NCBI GenBank assembly: GCA_019426215.1
Contig: CM033402.1
Location: 26,633,102 to 26,697,101 of the forward strand
Reading direction: 5' to 3'
Length of the DNA stretch: 64,000 nt
Origin: Buddleja alternifolia
Taxonomy: Eukaryota > Streptophyta > Magnoliopsida > Lamiales > Scrophulariaceae
Under the pieces are notes generated by a model. The model was not told the origin of the DNA, searched no databases, and saw nothing but the letters and a program-made list of their open reading frames with translations. The position numbers and the translations under genes were made by a program. Every line of letters begins with the position of its first letter. Position 1 is the stretch's first letter. Below are positions 46,410 through 59,003 of this stretch, in pieces.

Positions 46410-46694
46410 TGTTGGGTTTTAAATAATAAAACGTAGCCGAAATTTAAATATCCCAAGTGGTTCATCTCGATTTCGTATATTTAAATCGCGTTAAGAATTC
46501 ATGTACCTTTCTTCTTGTAATTTGAATTCTGAACCAGCTTTCTTGATCCTTCTTTGAACAGTAAACTTGCTACTGTCTCTAAATCCCCACGCCGGAATCA
46601 AAGCAAAAAATCCTCTTCTTCTTCCTCCTTGTAGACAGCTAGAGAGATAGAGAGATTGGAAGTGTTTGACTTGGACAGAAAGTTATAATGGTGG
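46410..46694 (-). repeat. Copia K: LTR fragment in opposite orientation to G
   Basis: Begins TGTTGGGTTTTAAATAATAAAACG (inner end of a copia LTR on the - strand; compare TGTTGGGAATTATACAAAT in copia A) and runs through the same landmarks, including GCCGGAATCAAA and the AGAGAGATAGAGAG stretch. It is cut at 46694 by element H. The bases TTAAC before it may be its target. Confidence 0.7.
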
Positions 46695-48267
46695 TGTTGG
46701 TCCCAAGTTGCATACGAAAGGGTCTAGAAGGGGGGGGGGGAGTTGAATAGACCCTGAAGTCTTTTTTGACTTCAAAAAGATTCGTATTAAAATGTTTTGG
46801 ACGCTTGAAATGTAGATGCTCGACTAAGCGTTTACTTTAAATATAGACACTCCGGCTGAGTGTCTAATGAAGACTATTTTATAAAGTTCACTTAGATTTT
46901 AGAATATGAATACCACAACCAAATAGGTTTAAGCGTTCACTTCTTTAATCAGTGTTAGCACAATGGAATGATTTTGAAGTGTTCCTTTTTGAAAGCTTTA
47001 GCGTCACAGAAAGAGTTTTAGTTGCTTAGCGTTCACTTGAGTTTTACTTAATAAATTTATATAAAGATATAATAATATGAAGAATGACTGTAAAGTAAAG
47101 AGCACGATATTTGTAAGGTTCGATGGGTGGTGTAATCGCAACTACGTCCTTCTTCTCCTCGAACACTTGGAGGCAATCCACTAAAATGATTCTCAAAGAA
47201 TCACACAGAATCTTCTACAAATTAGGGAGAGATGGATGTTGATGACTTGAGCTCCTTGATCACACAGATTTCTGCTCCAAATCACTTCAACCCCCTTACT
47301 TCTTTCACCCAGAAATAATGCAAGTATCTGACTTCGACTTCACACAGATCGCAAGTCTTGGATGGGGTTTTTCTAAATGCTTTGTTTGATTTTGATGAAA
47401 TTCAAACAACTTGGGAATATCTCAATAGTAATGTGGGTTTCTTCAAAAAGAATGTTTGAGATATTGGTTGACTGTCTCAGGAATTGAAGAAAAGCAAGGA
47501 GAATGTTTTCTTGAATATTCTGGCTTTTCTGAGATTTAAAGGAATGAGACTTCAATGCAATAGCAATTTGGCTTGGAATTGATTGTTGTTTTTGGTTTGT
47601 TGTTGAAGTTCTATTTATAGGCATTCTTGGAAAAAGTGTCTGTTTGACATATGCACAGGCGCGTGTCTCTCACTTCCGCGAGTGAACCACTTTTGTCCTT
47701 TTTCCTGAAAATCTGCTACACAAAAGTTAGTGCTGCAGTCTGTGAAAAGTTGACAGTCCAATAGGGTGGCTTCTCCATACATTTGAAAGTGCTTATCACA
47801 TTTAATGCTCTTATCAGCATTTAATGCATTTGAATTAAATACCCGTTGGTATTTAATGCATTGAGAATAATTGCATTAAACTCCTTTTGGACTTGGAAAT
47901 AAATTCAGGTAAAATCCATCATTGATAGACGCTTATCCATCCTTGAATTGCTTCTACCCTACAAGGTAACGCTTGATATAGCTGGTCGTTTGGACGCTTG
48001 GAAACTTCATCTTCATTCAGACTTTAGGCGCTTGAGTCTTCAAACTTAACTACTCATAAGCTCACTCAGAATTCATCAGACACTCAGCCTAAGACTACTT
48101 AGCCTAACAATCTTGAATAAAACAAAACAAAGCCTATATATCCTATTACAAATCTAACGCTTCAAAGGTTATACATGATTTTTACTAAAATCAAACTTAC
48201 ATATTTTGGGGTCTAACATAAATTCCTAATTGTCATCATCAAAACAACTAACATGAAATTCCTAACA
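46695..48267 (-). repeat. H 3' LTR
   Basis: 1,573 bp, sense TGTTAGGAATTTCATG...CTTGGGACCAACA. The G run at 46730-46740 is part of the conserved end region of such LTRs (GAAAGGGTCTAGAAG precedes it). GGTGG (46690-46694) is the candidate target. Confidence 0.85.
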
Positions 48268-48290
48268 ATTTCCCCCTTTTTGATGATGGC
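48268..48290 (-). other. Polypurine tract of H
   Basis: Sense strand CATCATCAAAAAGGGGGAAA directly upstream of the LTR; a long purine run of this type is typical of SIRE/Maximus elements. Confidence 0.75.
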
Positions 48291-48498
48291 AATACTTACT
48301 CCTTTATAGTTCAAGAGTTAGACAACCAAAAACAAAGTTAACTTTGGTTAGATAAGGTTAGTTGAAGTTAGTTACGCTTCAATGAGTTGTTTCAGCTGAA
48401 AAAATGCATTTTATATATGTCAATGATTGCAAGCATTTTTACAACTAAACAAAGATTTCATAACAGATAAGAATATAGATAATGCAAATCAAAAAGCT

Positions 48499-51234
48499 TT
48501 AACGACTTGGTCTAACTTTGTATCGCTTGGACATTTCAGCTCGAATAGCTTCAGTTGTGCTATCATCCAAGGTCATCATCGCTTCATGATCTTTGTCGAT
48601 TATGAGCTTACTCTCTTCCTTTTGTCTCTTCTTGAAAGCAGCAAAGTGCTTGTCCCAATCAGTTGGGTCAATACCAATATACCTTAGGCAAATTCTGGAA
48701 GTTCGGTTGAAGTCAGACATCTGCCTTTCTTCAGCTAAAATTCTTGGATCTGTCGGTTCTAGAATCGATGCTCTTTGAAGAGGAATGTCAAACTGTTCAA
48801 GCCGTGCTCTAGTAGGTCTTGGTAGATTTGGATATAGAGCTAGTGGAGGCTCTCTTAGCATTCTACTAGGCGCTCCAGTAGAATTACTTACTCCATAAGC
48901 AGGTATCCAATATGGGAGTCTTAACTCAGATAGAGTAGATAAATGCTGACGCTTCGGCGGCGGAGGAGGATCTTGAGCTCTTGAACCAGACGCTCTTCTC
49001 TTTTCTCCTTTTCTCTACTCTTCCCCCTTATTGCCATCATCTGCCTTTAGAAAATGTTCTGTGAGTAGGCTAACCTGAGAGGCAATCTGAGACAATGAAG
49101 CTGTAATATCATTAAAACGCTTGTCGAACTGTTCATTCATTGCGAGAAGCTTAGCGTTGGTAGCATCATTCATCTCTTCAAATTCTCTACGACACTCATC
49201 AACAGCCGCTTAAGTAGAACCTTTCATATGACCTATTTGAGCGTTCATGATTTGAGATTCCATCTTTGCCAGATCTGTCTTAATCCAGTGAAGGGATTCT
49301 TCATTTTGAGTAGCTTGATTGCTCAACTCCTCTAAGACAGATTTCAGCAAAGGTCCAAATGCTTAACCCACATCCGATGGAACTGCTTGAGGAGCTGGTC
49401 ACTTGAATCTGGATGTATGCTTGAGTGAGTCAAGGGGAGCTTGATATGCAGGATCAAAAACTATACCGCGTACATCAATTTGAAGATCCTCAATACTATC
49501 AGCAATAACAAGTTCAGGAGCGTCAGGAATATCCTTTGGTTGAGACGCTTGAACTGGTTCTTTAGCAGACGCTGGAATATTTTCAACTTCGGAGGGTGCA
49601 GACGCTTCAACTAACTTAGAAGATTTTTCCTCAAGAGCTGACTCTGGTTGGCGAAAATCATCGAATTGGAAGTTCCAATTTGCTATATCTGCATATGAAT
49701 TTGAAGCAGCTTCCAGAAGTTCAGTTAGGCATGAGCGAGAGATGTAAGTCCCTTGAATGAAGGTGCGGAGTGGACTATCTCTGGCTCGGACATACATTGG
49801 ACCCATGATGTCCAATACGTGGTTTGGGAAGATCCTTGGTTGTCGCTTTGGAATGAGAAATAATGTATCTGGGCAGTAATGCAAGGAAAATCCGATAATC
49901 CGATCTGTAGGAAGACGCTGTGACTTGTGAGCTTCTGGTACATACCTGCAGTAATAGTCTTCCAAATACGGATACACTACCGGAGCTATGCCTTGATTGC
50001 GTTCAAGTAAGGAGAGAACATAAGCATAATGATCACTTACTTCTAGAATCCTCGAGCCATTTGGCTTTCGTAGATTTTCAGTGAAGATCTTGTCGAAATG
50101 AGGAATGGGAGCCATGATCTTCATCATCAATCTAAAGTTTTCATCGCAGTGACTTGGTGAGAAGTTCAATCATGATGGGGATGAACTGCCACTAGTGGAC
50201 ACTTGAGCGTTGAATTGGAGAGGGGTATTGGACAGTTTGTGCAACTCTTGATGCAGACACTGTTCTATTTGTTGATGGACTTTAGGCATCTTGGAAACAG
50301 GTCCAACTCACTCTTAACGCTTTAGAAGAAAATACTTGGCAAATTGACGCTTCATGTCATGCATGCCTATGCCAAATAAATGGGGAGCTTGAACTAATTC
50401 TGTGAACGTATATCTATGGCCCACATATGCTTCAACCAAGTTGACTTCTGCTATACAGTAGTCTGTTCAAGCATTGACCATAGCTCGAATGCATTCATGA
50501 TGGATATCTCTGATAGACTCAAAGCGATATCTATCAGTTTGATAGTTAGCATTCCAGATGCTATCAAAATATGCATTAGCTTCAATGTAGATCACATCAG
50601 TGAGAGATGCTAGACGCTCTTCGGCGTGAATTCCTTTATTCTTCCACAATCGAAGAGGATTGACAGAATTCTTGTTCTCATCACTGTTTTCTGTAAGAGG
50701 AAAATGTATGTAGCCTTCTCTGTTTAAGACTTCCTCTGAAGGGTTGAGAAACTTTGGGCGAAAAGGATCATACACTCTGATGTTGTAGTCTCTCAGAGCA
50801 AAACCAGTTGAGTTACTGTGCCCATAATCTAGGTAGTAGGCGAGATCCATATCACACCTAGGAGTTCTACCTCCTTGTCTGTCTTCTTGAAGAAAAAAAG
50901 AAGATGGTATCTGACCAGGAGATTTACCAAGTTGAATGGCCAGATAGTACTTCCTCTCAATTTCTGTCAACTCGGTGTTGAACACTATATCCCTGATCTG
51001 ATTGTCAATATCAATAAGCAGGGCAATCTCATTCTCAGCAGCAATGTATCTGTCTTCATTATAGCCTGCAGGAATGAAATCTTTTTCAAATGCTGGAGGC
51101 ATATAATTGATTGAATGATCAATCGTCTTCAGATCATCCAGTTTGAAGAAGTGCCTTGGCTTTGTAACGTCTTCAGCAACGCTCAGACCTTCTGAGTGTG
51201 CCTCTATTATAACCGGAACACTAGTTGACACTCG
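48499..51234 (-). pseudogene. H env-position protein, C-terminal two thirds (family unknown)
   Basis: Three open stretches in order (51231-50467, 50169-49399, 48861-48499) joined by short regions with stops and shifts, together about 800-900 codons. Visible features: KPRHFFKLDDLKTIDHSINYMPPAFEK near the start (split as KPRHFFKLDDL and SINYMPPAFEK), an acidic EEDVE-like middle (VENIPASAKEPVQASQPKD), a helical, probably coiled-coil stretch around 49050-49330, a PPPPPKR patch near 48960, and a charged C-terminus (KKRQKEESKLIIDKDHE). No signal peptide or clear membrane helix. The upstream end is cut by copia I at 51235. No function recognised; position is the only argument for 'env-like'. Confidence 0.6.
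51230..51234. repeat. Candidate target of copia I (ACTCG)
   Basis: Directly before the I LTR start TGTTAGAA. The right partner is lost because the I 3' LTR is truncated at 62089, so duplication cannot be confirmed. Confidence 0.4.
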
Positions 51235-52812
51235 TGTTAGAATATATTCCCTCGAATGCCATAAAGAGGATAGATTTATAGAGCATAAACATTGTAACTA
51301 AACTATGGTTTTTCTATTAATATAAGGCAGTACATTGTTATTTTCTTATAGGCATTTATAAGGTGTGAATAAACAATGTAAAGTCCTTGATGACAAGGCG
51401 AACCTTCTACCTCCTATGGGATAGGAGGAAAGGCACTAGAATGGTTTGAACCTTGACATCTAAAAGGGTTTGCAAGTCTAGAAATATTGATTGGGCATCA
51501 ATAGTGAATAAAGACTTGTATGATGTAAGTTTTGACAGAGAAAGTGCCAGTCGTACACTATGGAAATGGTAGTGGGAACTTATATCATAGACATGTCAGT
51601 TGGACTGATATGTTCGAACACGGCTTACATCAGTTCATCACATGGGTATTCACTCACTGACAGTCAATGATGAAACTGATAAGTAGTGATAGGTACGTGT
51701 GAACCTCTGACCTGAGAAATCGAGCGGAAGATGTACTTGTGACATCAAGTCTGTCATTAGAGTAGTTATATTCAAATCACCTGTTGGTGGAATCGACCTC
51801 GAAGTGCGACTTGATGGGCACGTAGCATTGTTAACTGATTTGCAATATGGAATTTATTCTCTCATAAGTGAATGAGTAAAATATCCTATGCGATCATGAA
51901 TAAGTGAGGATGAAAGTCTTTGGCCAAAGCATTTAAATACCACGACTTATTATGAGCTTAGGCATATGGTCAAGTTATATGAGTTTGATTTTAAACCATA
52001 ACTCTTACTTGACTGGGATATAAGAATAAAAGGTTTATACACGTACGGTATTCACGACGTAAAGGTTTGGAATGATCCTATTCATTCGTTCTCAATTGGG
52101 TTACGATGTGAGCCACGAGACTGGCTAGGTGTCACTCACACCCCTTTGGATTCCTCCCAATTACCTTTTGAGACGAACCTAAAGAGTCGCGCTTAAAGGA
52201 AGTACAAAAGGAAAAACATGGGAAAAAGACTTAAGAGAAATTCACGGCATTGGATGCCGTAATTCATTAATTAATTATTGGATAATTTAATGAATTAATT
52301 TAATTAATGAGTTAATTAATTTCTTGGAGAAATTGAATTAAGTGGATTATCAATTTATTTATTAGATAAATAAATTATCCGATTAATTAATTAGCAAGCA
52401 AGACGAAAGCCCGAAGGCTTCCGAGCCCACTAAGGGGCGGCCAAATAGACGCCCAAATAGGGCTCTTGCAAGCTAGTGTTATTGTTTCATAATGATATAA
52501 ATATATCACAAGGTGAAAAATAACACAAGGAAACTTACATAACTTTATTTCCACGAAAAAGTCTCCCACCTCTCTCTCTCTCTCTAGCCGTCTTTGACAA
52601 CGAAGAAACGAGGAGTTTTTCGTTTTTGATTTCGGCGTGAAGAATTAGAGACGTTGGCAAATTCGGCGTTAGAGAAAAGGATCATGTTCAGAAATCAACA
52701 TACGCGAGAACGGTAATTTTTCTATACACAATTAAACACGAGGATTAGAGATGATTCGGGCTTTGAGAATTAAATTACTTTCCTCTACGTTTTATTCGCA
52801 TAATTCCCAACA
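51235..52812 (+). repeat. Copia I 5' LTR
   Basis: 1,578 bp, TGTTAGAATATATTC...TAATTCCCAACA. It is close to the copia A LTR in reverse orientation, including the GAGAGA run near 52570-52585 (as CTCTCT). Confidence 0.92.
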
Positions 52813-52813
52813 G

Positions 52814-52827
52814 TGGTATCAGAGTCA
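52814..52827 (+). other. Primer-binding site of copia I (initiator-Met tRNA type)
   Basis: TGGTATCAGAGTCA, one mismatch to the initiator-Met complement, one base after the LTR. Confidence 0.9.
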
Positions 52828-54704
52828 ATCTCTGAATTCTGTGTTTAATTGCTTATGTGATTGACTGTTTTTCTGCGTTTTTGAGGCATGCTTTGAACGT
52901 ACTGTTCTTATGAAACTATTCTGAATCGCGCTGCAGTTTCTTCATGAAAGTTGTATTTTAATGAGTTTCGAATCTGGGCATATACGTTTTTTGACAATCG
53001 GAGAAGTATAACCCCATGACGAGCGCGACGCAAAAAGCGTGCACAGTCTGCGCACTGGATGAGCTGACAGAGTGTGTTGTGCGCACAATAGGAGGCCTTT
53101 TCGGCCTCCCGTTGTGCACACAGCGTGCGCACTGGGTGGGCCCCCAACTCCGTGCCGTTTCATGGCGCCGGTCTGAGGGGCTAGCCGGACGCCCAAGCAC
53201 GACTAAACCGTGCGCTAGGCGCACGACATACACCGTGCCACGCGCCCAGTGCACGGACCTGTTTCGGGGCCCGAGTTTTCGTTACTAGGGCCCTAATGGG
53301 TCGGGTTATATTTTCCTTAGGTCCAAATTTTAATTGAATAGGTGTTTGGGCTATTTTAGTTATCCGGGTGGGTCAAAAAGATGATGACCCGAATTTAATT
53401 AAAAAGGAGCCCAAATTATTTTGATTAAAATTGTGGATAATTCAATAAATTAGTTATTGGGCCTAATTAATTAATTTTGAATATGCCAATGATTGGTAAT
53501 TTAATTTTGATAAAATTTAGCCCAATATAGTTTTTATTGATCTTTATTTGAATGAAATAATAAATTAATAAACTCTTGGAGAATTTTATTTATTTAAATA
53601 AAGAGTTCTCATAAATAGGATTATTTTCATATGAATCAATAAAATTTGAAATTTTATTGTGGAAATTAATTAAGTTGGACTAATTAATTTTTATTAATCA
53701 CCAACATAAGTGCGTTATTTATCGCGAGCATGTATTATGTGATGGTGACATATGTCTATTGACTTAGGTTGCTTCTTGATTATGTATTTCTTTTCATGGG
53801 TTGTAAGGGCCGGTTTGAGCCCATTTTAATTTATTTCTAGATTTATGTATAAGTTTTAAATTACCTCTTGTAATAAATAGAAATAGAATAGGCCTTTCAA
53901 GATGGAGATCATGCGAAAGAAGAGGAGGTTGGAGCCCACAAAGATTAGCTAGGCTTTTCTTTTTCAAATTTATGATGGCCCATTGGCTTGGGCCCTCTAG
54001 ATAAAAGCTCATAGACTTGTGTGTTGTATTATTGCTTTCGATGCATGTTCATTAGTTGTATGAAGCATGTGTGTTATCAATATGCGCTATATAAATTTGG
54101 TAAATGTGCAAAGTGACACGAATTAAATGTTTAAAACATGAATTCTCCCAAATAAATATTGTACTAAGTTCGTAAGGGGTGCTAGGCATCCTTTCCCTCC
54201 ACTAAACTTGATAAGATCAAGGATTAAATCCATATGTGGCATCTTCCCAGTAAGTGGGGGTCATATATCATCGTTAAAGGGTTGTAAGGTGAAATTCAAA
54301 TGTTAGATTATGAGGAGTTAGTGGGAATGAACTTAGATAGTCCACATTACCAATAAATCGTTAAAAGGTTGCGGGTTTTGTGGATTATGTGATAAATATG
54401 ATTGAACCGTCTATTTGATAGATTGATGTTTGAAATCACTTTAATTAAGTAATGGACCAAATATCGTTAAAGGGTTGTCATCCATTATATTAATTAAAGA
54501 ACTCAATCCCCACCACGAAGTTTTCATCAATGATCGCTTCCGTCTTTTCACAGTGGGAGTGTGAAATTTCGAAAAATGTAGTGGGAGCCAAGTTATAAGT
54601 CGAAGTCCTTGATTTTAAACTTGGTTTTAGTTTAGTTCAATAATCTAATTAAGTCTGGCTTATTTTCTGCAGTCATTTTGTTTTATCTCTCTCAATCAAA
54701 AACC
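52828..54704 (+). other. Copia I 5' leader with GC hairpins and triple motif
   Basis: No gene. GC-rich block 53000-53300 with GGAGGCC-TTTTC-GGCCTCC (53091-53109, about 285 nt from the primer site) and GTGCGC-TAG-GCGCAC (53210-53224, about 405 nt). Triple motif ATCGTTAAAGGGTTG at about 54268-54284, 54356-54372 (one base changed) and 54461-54477. The stop-poor ORFs on both strands at 52908-53288 reflect base composition. Confidence 0.8.
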
Positions 54705-57427
54705 ATGTCTCCCAAACCACTGTCGAAGTTAATGGAAAATACGATTCTCACCGGTCCAAATTACATAGAATGGTTCACTATGCTTAGGATGGTCCTTAGT
54801 AGTGAATCCATTGACTATGTATTGGAAATTGGTCGTCCTCCCATTCCTAGACCAGACGACGGTGATGAAGTTCGCCTAGCTCGTTGGGATTGGTGCTGTG
54901 ACAACCATAGAGCAAGAGTGTACATATTGAGCTCAATGTGCATAGAGCTGCAAAGGTCTCATGATAAGATGGATAATGCAAAAGACATTATCCTTCATCT
55001 GGATGAATTGTTCGGAGAACGCGGTAGGACCGCCAGATACTTTATTTCAAGGGATCTATTACGAACTAAAATGACTGATGGAGAAGATGTTGGAAAACAC
55101 GTTTTCAAAATGATGACCATGATAGAAAAACTAAAATCTTTAAACTTCTACATGGACCTGCATCTCCAAGTCGATCTTATTCTACAGTCACTCCCAGATT
55201 CGTTCTATTATTTCGTCATAAATTTTGATATGAATGACATTGAGGGATCTTTAGCTGGGCTATTGGAAAAACTCAAGATTGCTCAGAAACAAATAAAGAC
55301 GGACAAGTGGAACAATCCGATGGCTATTACATTTCCTAAAACATTTGATGGAAAAACGAATAATGCCTATTTAGAGGAGGGAGCATCCAGTACGACTTGC
55401 TATAAGGCACAACGAAGGAGAAATAAGAGGGCTAGAAAACAGGACACATGTTTATGCTGCGGTGAGTTGGGGATGTCCGGCTTATGTCAAAAAGACTAAA
55501 GTGCACAAGTTAGAGGCTAGGTCCTTAAAGGGACGTTTCATTGGATATCCTAAAGATTCTATGGGATACCTCTTTTATCTGCACAATGATCAAAGGATCA
55601 TTGTAGCCTTACAAGCCCACTTTCTTGAAGATAAGTTCATTCAAGAAGGAGGAGCGGGTAGAAAGATTGTTCTAGAAGAACAAAATAAAATCCCACTGGA
55701 TACATCTACACAGGGAGTGAGAACCGAACCTTCTATAACACAACCACAACCAAGACGATCGAATAGAGTATCTCAACTGCCTAAGAGGTACGGATATCTA
55801 ATGCAGAGGGAGTTGGATCTCCATTCTGTGTTAGAAGAGGATCATGGAGATGATTCCTCCACTTTTGATCAAGCGATGGTGGATGTGGATGCTGCTAGAT
55901 GGCGTGAAGCTATGCAAACTGAGATCGATTCGATGCATGCAAACCAAGTCTGGAAACTTGTAGACCAACCAAAAGGGGCAAAACCAATCGGGTGTAAATG
56001 GATCTACAAGAGAAAGATTAGTGTTGATGGCAAAGTAGACACCTTCAAAGTCAGGCTAGTGGTGAAAGGGTATAGTCAAAAGGAAGGAATTAACTACCAA
56101 GAAACCTTCTCGCCAGTGGCTATGATCAAATCAATAAGGATTCTACTTGCAATAGCAGCACACCTAGACTATGAAATATGGCAAATGGATATCAAAACTG
56201 CTTTCCTAAATGGATTCCTAGAAGAGGATATCTATATGGAACAGCTTAAAGGTTTTGAATTCGAGGAGCATATTCATAAGGTGTGTAAACTTGAGAGATC
56301 CATTTATGGACTCAAACAAGCGTCTCGTAGCTGGAATCTACGTTTTGATGAGGTTGTCAAAGGATTTGACTTCATCAAAAATGAAGACGAGCCTTGTGTT
56401 TACAAGAAGGTTAGTGGGAGCAAGTTCACATTCCTAGTGTTATGTGTAGATGACATATTACTCATTGGGAATGTCATAGGAATGCTCACCACAACCAAGA
56501 AGTGGCTTTCGAGTACATTCTCCATGAAAGACTTAGGAAAAGTGACCTATATTCTAGGGATTCGGATCTATAGAGATCGAACCAAAAGACTGATAGGACT
56601 TTCTCAAGCCCTTTACTTAGAAAAGGTCTTAAAAGGTATAGGATGGAAGATTCTAAGAAAGGGTTCCTACCAATGAGACATGGGATACAACTTTCGAAAC
56701 CTATGTGTCCTCAAAGTGAGGAAGATAGAAAAGAAATGAATATTATACCCTATGAGTCTACTGTGACCAGCTTGATGTACGCGATGCTTTATACTAGACC
56801 TGACATTGCTTATGCTGTAAGCGTTGTTAGTCGATTTCAAGCAAACCTTGGTAAGGAACATTGGATAGCTGTGAGAATATCCTAAAGTATCTGAAAAGAA
56901 CTAAGGATATGATTCTCACCTATGCAAGTGGTGACCTGAGGGTGGACGGGTACACTGATTCGGATTTCCAATCTGATGTTGATGACCGAAAATTTACCTT
57001 GGGATTTGTATTTACTCTAAATGGTGGAGCGATGACTTGGAAGAGTTCCAAGCAAAGCACAACCGCAGACTCCACCACAGAGGTTGAATACATAGCTGCC
57101 TCGAAGGCAGCTAAAGAAGCTGTTTGGATTAGGAAGTTCGTTGAGGAACTTCAAGTGGTTCCTATCATAAAGCTCTCGTTGCCACTTTATTGTGACAACA
57201 CCGGAGCTATAGCGCAAGCGAAGGAACCTAGGTCTCACAATAAATCCAAACACGTAGAGAGGAGATATCACATCATAAGAGAGATCGTTGCACGAGGTGA
57301 AAAAGCTGTTCAGAAAACAGCCTCATCCGACAATGTCGCTGATGCATTGACCAAGCCATTGGCATAGGCGGTGCTCGAAAAACATCTCGAAAAGATGGGT
57401 ATTAAATACCACAGCAAATGGCATTGA
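54705..57427 (+). pseudogene. Copia I gag fused to late pol (RT, RNase H)
   Basis: Gag starts MSPKPLSKLMEN at 54705 and is open to the knuckle (CLCCGELG, near 55450-55473). There a deletion joins it to WGCPAYVKKTK, late in integrase, in a different frame. RT follows in one frame (55471-56676) with YVDD changed to CVDD (near 56440-56451). Frameshifts near 56635 (two bases lost) and 56872 (one base lost) break RT/RNase H. RNase H keeps the EVEYIAASKAAKEAVW segment that copia A lacks. A TAG at about 57365-57367 falls ten or so residues before the usual KWH end. Confidence 0.9.
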
Positions 57428-57442
57428 GTGCAAGTGGGGGAT

Positions 57443-57510
57443 AGTTAGAGTATATGCCCTCGCATGCCATAAAGAGGATAGATTTATAGGGCACAAATAT
57501 TGTAACTAAA
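57443..57510 (+). repeat. Copia I 3' LTR, first 68 bp
   Basis: AGTTAGAGTATATGCCCTC (terminal TG lost) to GTAACTAAA, where gypsy J starts. The LTR continues at 61370 with CTAAACTATGG. Confidence 0.9.
57506..57510. repeat. Left target-site duplication of gypsy J (CTAAA)
   Basis: Matches CTAAA at 61370-61374. The intact I 5' LTR has a single CTAAA at the equivalent place (near 51299-51303). Confidence 0.93.
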
Positions 57511-59003
57511 TGACACGCGAAATCCTAGCAAGTATACTAGGTCGTGCAAAGTAATAAAGTGGACTATTTAGCCCGGGGTGTATCGTCTCCACAGGGACAA
57601 TTGGATTCAATGCTCGTAATTGCTATATTATCTAACTCTAAGCTAAATCAAATTATAAGATGATGGTTGATTATACTATGAAAATAATCAAAGACAACTA
57701 TGTGATAAACAAGATAATAAATCGAATGGAAAAAGGTGATTGGGTTATGATCCTACTATGTTCTATTCTATGTTCATGAACTCTCAATTATCCGGATTCT
57801 TAGAACGTTCTTGTTATGGCGAAACACCCTAATGTATTTATTATTCAATCTCTTGAAATAACAAGCCTATACTAGTTAACAACTTCCTATATCTCTATAG
57901 TGAAGATTGAATTAACTAACATGCATTTAGGTTCAAAGGAATTCCTTGTTTACGAAGATCCTACATTCAATCGGGTCATCTTATCACAAAAAGCCACACA
58001 ACGCAATCGATTCTATCTCTAGTCAATTGTTACGTTATGATGTTTGATTTTTCGATCTCCCTTTATCTATCTCCTCTCGGTCTCAAGACAAAGCATTTTA
58101 TCAAACACATGGTGATCAAGCATATGCAAGCATTAAGTACAAAATCAAACATGTAACAAGAATGTAATAAATCCGGAAATTAATGATTCATTAAACACAA
58201 AACATCACAAAGTATTCACATAACCCAATCACAAAAATACTTAGCTCATACTTACAACAACAAGTGATTCAACAACTCTACAAGACATAATTGAAATACT
58301 AATCAAGAGAAAGAGTTGAATTACTCCCTATTATAAAGTGTGAATCCAAGCTTTGATCATGAAAATGATGATGATGAGGATGATGATGGCTCTTCAAGCT
58401 TCCTTAGGACTTCCCATGGCTCCCCCTTGGTGTTTTAGAGCATGTCTAGCCTTTTGATAAGTGAAGAATGTGTTTAAAAAGACCAAAAACGGCTGATTTA
58501 ATTTTAGGGCTTCGGGAGAATTGGACCGCGGCACAAAATCTTTTCAGACCGCGGCACAAAAAGTGCGAACCACCATTTTCTGAATCAAGACCGCGGTCCT
58601 GTGCCGCGGTCGTCTCACGCTGAATTCGCAGTTTTCGTATTTTGATCATAACTCTCTCTAAAAATGTCGGATTGACTTGATTCAAGTTGCTACGCGAAGC
58701 TAAGAAATAGATCTACAATATTGAAGAAGAAACCTTAGTATGATTCGGCCTGTAAGAGGACGAAAACCTCATTTATATATGAGCATTGTGAAAAATCTTT
58801 CGTCAACTATCTTCTTTTGTTTCTTTCTTCAATTTCAAGCTCAATTTGGATCTCTTTTCTCGTCTTTCATGCGTAAATCAACTTTTATCCTACAAAACAT
58901 AATATATACCAATCAAAGCATTATGAGGGATAAAAAATGATCAAAGTAACGATCAAATCATATTACAATGGGGCATAAAATATTGTAAAATATGGACTCA
59001 TCA
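57511..59003 (-). repeat. Gypsy J 3' LTR
   Basis: 1,493 bp, sense TGATGAGTCC...CGTGTCA. + coordinates 57511 to about 58410 are nearly identical to the gypsy D LTR; the U3 side is unrelated. The U3 carries CCGCGG words at 58525-58534, 58548-58557, 58589-58598 (GACCGCGGTC) and 58601-58611. Confidence 0.92.
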
